A stretch of 16,513 bases of DNA from an uncultured Lachnospiraceae bacterium (GTDB lineage Bacteria > Bacillota > Clostridia > Lachnospirales > Lachnospiraceae): NCBI GenBank assembly GCA_947305345.1, contig CAMZDH010000004.1:1-16513 (forward strand), in the 5' to 3' direction. Below, piece after piece: positions 13,712-16,513 of this stretch. Numbering within the stretch: the first letter of the stretch is position 1; each line of letters opens with the position of its first letter. Position numbers and translations under genes: made by a program. The notes beneath the pieces were generated by a model. That model had not been told where the DNA came from, searched no databases, and saw only the letters and a list, made by a program, of their open reading frames with translations.

Positions 13712-13900
13712 CTTTAGCGTTTTTTTGAGTTTTTGTCAGGACGCTAAAGGAAAACCCCACTATTTTAGCGCTCCGGCAATTTTACCGAAAAACGCTAAAG
13801 GCGAAGCCGCTTGCTCTTAGCGTTTTTTAACGGTCGGCCTGAAAACGCTGAAAAAATGAGCGCAAGCATTAGCGTTATTTGCAAAATCTCCAATCGCGCT
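13712..13900. repeat. Array of eight TTTAGCG-like sites in alternating orientation, ~26 bp apart
   Basis: The core AGCG, or its complement CGCT, occurs at 13716 (+), 13742 (-), 13767 (+), 13793 (-), 13819 (+), 13846 (-), 13871 (+) and 13897 (-). The spacings are 26, 25, 26, 26, 27, 25 and 26 bases. Seven of the eight share a longer form close to CTTTAGCG: exact CTTTAGCG at sites 1, 2 and 4, TTTTAGCG at 3, TCTTAGCG at 5, TTTCAGCG at 6, CATTAGCG at 7; site 8 (CTATAGCG) is the most diverged. Most are followed by T-rich sequence. Taken in pairs they are a degenerate tandem repeat of about 52 bp. Neighbouring sites are complementary; for example TTAGCGTTTT (13817-13826) and AAAACGCTGA (13842-13851) form a stem. 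Confidence 0.75.
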
Positions 13901-14007
13901 ATAGGGACAGGTCCGGGCGAGGCAAAAATGGATGAAAACGAGTGGATCAAGGCTATGAGCGACTGTAACTGACGCATTTTTTATTGGAGGGCAGGCTCGG
14001 GACCATC

Positions 14008-14036
14008 TTGCCAACCTCTTCGCAAAAGGTTATAAT
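14008..14036 (+). promoter_or_regulatory. Strong sigma-A type promoter for the methyltransferase/lactonase pair
   Basis: TTGCCA (14008-14013, five of six) and TATAAT (14031-14036, perfect) are separated by exactly 17 bases. Transcription should start near 14043, giving a leader of about 57 bases that contains a small GGCC-GAA-GGCC hairpin (14057-14067) before the ribosome binding site. Confidence 0.8.
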
Positions 14037-14099
14037 AACATTAAACCTGAATACGAGGCCGAAGGCCGCCGTAATACAGGATCGGAAACGGAGCGTAAG

Positions 14100-14978
14100 A
14101 TGTTCGTCGCGGACCGCTGGAAAGACTATGAAGTGTTGGAGACCTCCGACGGGGAGAAACTCGAGCGGTGGGGGAATTATGTCCTCGTCCGCCCGGATCC
14201 CCAGGTCATCTGGCAGGGTGTCAGTATCCGGCCGGAATGGGCGCGCCCGAACGCGCATTATCACCGTTCGAGCAAGGGCGGCGGCGAATGGGAATTCTTC
14301 GACCTTCCGGAGGAATGGAGCATTTCCTATCAGGACCTCACGTTCCGCTTAAAGCCGTTTTCCTTTAAGCACACGGGACTGTTCCCAGAGCAGGCCGCGA
14401 ACTGGGACTGGTTTTCCGGCCTCATTAAAAAGCGCGTCGGGGACGGAAAGCCCGTCCGCGTCTTAAACCTCTTCGCCTATACGGGCGGCGCGACGCTCGC
14501 GGCATTGGCCGCCGGCGCTTCCGTGACGCACGTCGACGCCTCAAAGGGCATGGTCCAGTGGGCAAAGGAAAATGCGGAACGCTCGCATCTATCGGACCGG
14601 CCGGTCCGCTGGCTCGTCGACGACTGCCAGAAATTCGTCGAGCGGGAAGCCCGGCGGGGAAGCCGCTATGAGGCGATCATTATGGATCCGCCGTCCTACG
14701 GACGCGGGCCGAAGGGCGAGCTCTGGAAGATCGAGGACGCGTTTCATCCGCTCCTGAAGGAAGCGGCCGCCCTCCTCTCGGACGACCCGCTGTTCGTATT
14801 GTTGAATTCTTACACCACGGGCTTCGCGCCCGGGGTGCTCTCCTATCTTCTGGACATCGAAGTCCGGCGCCGCTTCGGCGGGACCGTCACGGCCGATGAG
14901 GTCGGGCTGCCGGTCACGGGCTGTCAGGCGCACCTCCCCGCCGGTTCGTCCGGGCGCTGGGAACCATCACGCATTTGA
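14100..14978 (+). CDS. Class I SAM-dependent methyltransferase, RlmI-like
   Basis: A 292-residue cytoplasmic protein. An N-terminal ~110 residues (DYEVLETSDGEKLERWGNYVLVRPDPQ) precede a Rossmann methyltransferase domain. SAM-binding motif I is VLNLFAYTGGATLA (121-134), the acidic motif II is THVDASKGM (Asp146), motif III is WLVDDCQKFV (Asp174/175), and motif IV is MDPPSYGRG (195-203). The LNLFAYTGG and DPPSYGRG signatures place it near the RlmI/RlmK family of rRNA cytosine or guanine methyltransferases, but the N-terminal PUA domain of RlmI is absent. The substrate is therefore inferred only as probably rRNA. The C-terminal LPAGSSGRWE ends normally. The start is supported by GGAG (14090-14093) 6 bases upstream and by the strong promoter. 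The next gene follows closely. Confidence 0.88.
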   Translation: MFVADRWKDYEVLETSDGEKLERWGNYVLVRPDPQVIWQGVSIRPEWARPNAHYHRSSKGGGEWEFFDLPEEWSISYQDLTFRLKPFSFKHTGLFPEQAANWDWFSGLIKKRVGDGKPVRVLNLFAYTGGATLAALAAGASVTHVDASKGMVQWAKENAERSHLSDRPVRWLVDDCQKFVEREARRGSRYEAIIMDPPSYGRGPKGELWKIEDAFHPLLKEAAALLSDDPLFVLLNSYTTGFAPGVLSYLLDIEVRRRFGGTVTADEVGLPVTGCQAHLPAGSSGRWEPSRI

Positions 14979-14999
14979 ATGCAGAGAAAGGAAACGGTC

Positions 15000-16049
15000 A
15001 TGGGAAACTACGCTGCATATGTCGGATGTTATACCTTCCGCGGAAAGAGCAAGGGCATCGCGGTCTACGACGTCAATATGGAGACCGGGCGGTTTGAAAA
15101 CTGCCGGGAAACGAGCGTCAGCAACTGCTCTTTTCTCGCGGCTTCCGACGATCACAAATACCTGTACGCGGCGGTCGACGAGGGCATCGCTGCCTTCGCG
15201 ATCCAGAAAAGCGGCGACCTTGTCCACTTAAAGACCACGTCGATCCGCGGCATGCGCGGCCATTTCATCGACGTGCATCCGGAGGGGCATTTCATCGCGG
15301 TCGGGGGTTATCACGACGGCAAGATGACGGTGCTCCGGATGGAAGAAGACGGCACGGTCGGCGACATCGTTGCCGAATTCTACGACAAGGGCATCGGCTC
15401 CGTCGCGGAACGGAACTTCCGGCCGCATGTCAGCTGCACGATATTCTCGCCGGAAGGCCGGTTCCTCTTCATGGTGGACTCCGGCATCGATCAGATCAAA
15501 ATCTTCACGGTCGATCACGAGACCGGCAAGATCAAGTTCCGCGACATTTTGCCGTGCGAAATGAATTCGGGTCCGGCACGCATTCTCTTTTCCAAAAACG
15601 GCAAGATCCTCTTCGTGCTTCATGAGCTGAAAAACTACATTTCCGTCTACAGCTATGAGATCGGTCCCGACCAGCTCCCGGTATGCGAACTGCTGCAGAA
15701 GATCGACACGCTCCCGAAGAATTACAACGTGCCGAGCGCGGCCTGCGCGATGGTCCTGACGCCCGACGGCAGGCATCTCTTCTGCTCAAATGCGGGTGAA
15801 AACACGATCGCGATCTACGACATCGAAGAGGCGACCGGTCTGTTAAAGCGCCGGAACATCCTGCCGATCAGCGGCGACTACCCGAAGGACATCGACGTCT
15901 TTCCGGGTGGTGCATTCATCGTCTGCACGAACCACGACAGCAACAGTCTCACATTCTTCAGGCCGAACTACGACGCCGGCATCATCATTATGAACGGCAA
16001 CGAGCTCCCGCTCGACAACCCGAGCTGCTGCACGCTCGTCACGCTGTAA
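15000..16049 (+). CDS. Lactonase-family beta-propeller protein (6-phosphogluconolactonase-like)
   Basis: A 349-residue soluble protein of the lactonase family, a seven-bladed beta-propeller that includes bacterial 6-phosphogluconolactonase. It opens with YAAYVGCYTFRGKSKGIAVYDVNMETGRF. Blade-like repeats follow: FLAASDDHKYLYAA, HFIDVHPEGHFIAVG, CTIFSPEGRFLFMVDSGIDQI, ARILFSKNGKILFVLHEL, CAMVLTPDGRHLFCSNAGENTIAIYDI and KDIDVFPGGAFIVCTNHDSNSL, each a strand-turn-strand with a PDG-like turn. Many relatives are annotated by fold only, so the sugar-phosphate role is plausible but unproven. The ATG at 15000 is chosen over one at 14979 because the family begins at MGNYAAYVG and AAAGGA lies about 8 bases upstream. 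It is co-transcribed with the methyltransferase gene and ends at a strong terminator. Confidence 0.88.
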   Translation: MGNYAAYVGCYTFRGKSKGIAVYDVNMETGRFENCRETSVSNCSFLAASDDHKYLYAAVDEGIAAFAIQKSGDLVHLKTTSIRGMRGHFIDVHPEGHFIAVGGYHDGKMTVLRMEEDGTVGDIVAEFYDKGIGSVAERNFRPHVSCTIFSPEGRFLFMVDSGIDQIKIFTVDHETGKIKFRDILPCEMNSGPARILFSKNGKILFVLHELKNYISVYSYEIGPDQLPVCELLQKIDTLPKNYNVPSAACAMVLTPDGRHLFCSNAGENTIAIYDIEEATGLLKRRNILPISGDYPKDIDVFPGGAFIVCTNHDSNSLTFFRPNYDAGIIIMNGNELPLDNPSCCTLVTL

Positions 16050-16065
16050 CTGCGGTCCGATAAAA

Positions 16066-16097
16066 ATACCGGCAAGGCGTCAAAGCCCTGCCGGTAT
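16066..16097. terminator. Bidirectional intrinsic terminator between convergent genes
   Basis: ATACCGGCA (16066-16074) and TGCCGGTAT (16089-16097) form a perfect 9-bp stem. An A-C mismatch and three more GC pairs (GGC/GCC) extend it inward around a 6-base loop. Five A precede it and CTTTTT follows, so it serves the lactonase gene on plus and the vWA gene on minus. Confidence 0.9.
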
Positions 16098-16119
16098 CTT
16101 TTTGTGCATGAAATGCGTT

Positions 16120-16513
16120 TTACTTGCTTTCGTACCAGGCGACCGGATCCGCAAAGGTGCCGGTATGGTAACCGTTGATCAGGCGGATCATCAGTGCGTT
16201 CAAATACTCTCTCGTCGCCTCCGGAAGACTCGGATCGAGATGGCTCTCGCCGATGCCCGAATCGTCGGTCAGGAAAACGAAGGTCCCGCCGGTTAAGACG
16301 GCTTCCGTACGGCTTAAGTATTCGGTCAGGGTGTCCGCGCCGCTCGAGAGGACCGGGCAGATCCGGATGCCGCGTTCCGCCGCCGTGGACGGGTGGAGCC
16401 AGACCGGCTCGTACTGATAGCCGTCGCTCCCGCGGATCTTCATCGTCTCGACCTCGCGGTTCCAGATGATGTCGTCGCACTGCGCGTGCATCCGCCAGCG
16501 GCCGTGGTTCGAC
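16120..16513 (-). CDS. vWA-domain protein, C-terminal part (runs off the window)
   Basis: The frame is open from the window edge through 130 codons to a TAA at 16120-16122, so the N-terminus is missing. The sequence WRMHAQCDDIIWN is followed by AERGIRICPVLSSGADTLTE and GGTFVFLTDDSGIGESHLDP. It ends with a helix REYLNALMIRLINGY and a short tail. The AERGIRI...SSG and GGTFVFLTDDSGIG segments match the late strands of a von Willebrand factor A domain, as found in exported clostridial vWA proteins, where the domain binds a metal and mediates adhesion or assembly. The MIDAS DxSxS motif would lie upstream, outside the window, so metal binding cannot be judged. An ATG at 16491 is internal and probably not the start. 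Its transcript ends at the bidirectional terminator. Confidence 0.72.
   Translation of the reverse strand, partial: SNHGRWRMHAQCDDIIWNREVETMKIRGSDGYQYEPVWLHPSTAAERGIRICPVLSSGADTLTEYLSRTEAVLTGGTFVFLTDDSGIGESHLDPSLPEATREYLNALMIRLINGYHTGTFADPVAWYESK

Noticed and set aside
13712..13900. CRISPR array
   Set aside because: The shared motif is only 7-8 bases, alternates in orientation, and the units are degenerate. A CRISPR array needs identical direct repeats of 23 bases or more, and no cas genes are nearby.
13795..14014. Short minus-strand frames of 60-65 codons over the repeat array
   Set aside because: They run through the alternating repeats, whose 51-52 base period is not a multiple of three. 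They lack good ribosome binding sites and show no motif.

Overview
The window looks like a chromosomal segment of a fairly GC-rich member of the Clostridia (Firmicutes), most likely a relative of the Lachnospiraceae. This is inferred from the style of the glycolytic proteins, the ecfA1-ecfA2-ecfT-truA block, sigma-A type promoters with TTGACA/TATAAT-like boxes, AGGAGG-type ribosome binding sites, and hypothetical proteins of Firmicutes type (an AlkZ-related protein, a DUF975 membrane protein and a vWA protein). No rRNA, tRNA, CRISPR array, insertion sequence or phage gene was seen.

Layout. Positions 1-240 hold the N-terminal end of a small membrane protein (minus), with a good promoter. Positions 455-1165 encode a conserved uncharacterised protein (plus). 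Positions 1248-1643 (minus) hold a remnant of a GltD-like pyridine nucleotide oxidoreductase truncated at both ends, followed by a strong terminator. Positions 1723-2992 form a two-gene plus-strand operon (GNAT acetyltransferase, histidine phosphatase) that ends at a bidirectional terminator. Positions 3054-3977 (minus) encode a DUF975-type membrane protein with two C-terminal zinc ribbons.

Positions 4085-13428 are one long minus-strand run, in transcription order gap, pgk, tpiA, a lipoprotein, gpmI, ecfA1, ecfA2, ecfT, truA. The first genes carry triose phosphates through to 2-phosphoglycerate (enolase is not in the window). They run with short gaps into the energising module of an ECF vitamin/metal transporter and a tRNA pseudouridine synthase. 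Hairpins lie between gap and pgk (terminator-like), between pgk and tpiA, and between ecfA2 and ecfT, so the transcript is probably graded or processed along its length.

Positions 13429-14099 are a 671-base non-coding region between the divergent gap operon and a plus-strand pair (RlmI-like methyltransferase, lactonase-family beta-propeller). It holds both promoters, a set of mutually exclusive hairpins, a 19-bp palindrome, and an array of eight TTTAGCG-like sites in alternating orientation at a regular spacing of about 26 bp. This array is the most unusual structure in the window and is not explained by any annotated gene. After a bidirectional terminator, positions 16120-16513 hold the C-terminal part of a vWA-domain protein (minus).

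Everything here was read by eye. Protein assignments rest on recognised motifs, and RNA structures on complementary arms counted by hand.
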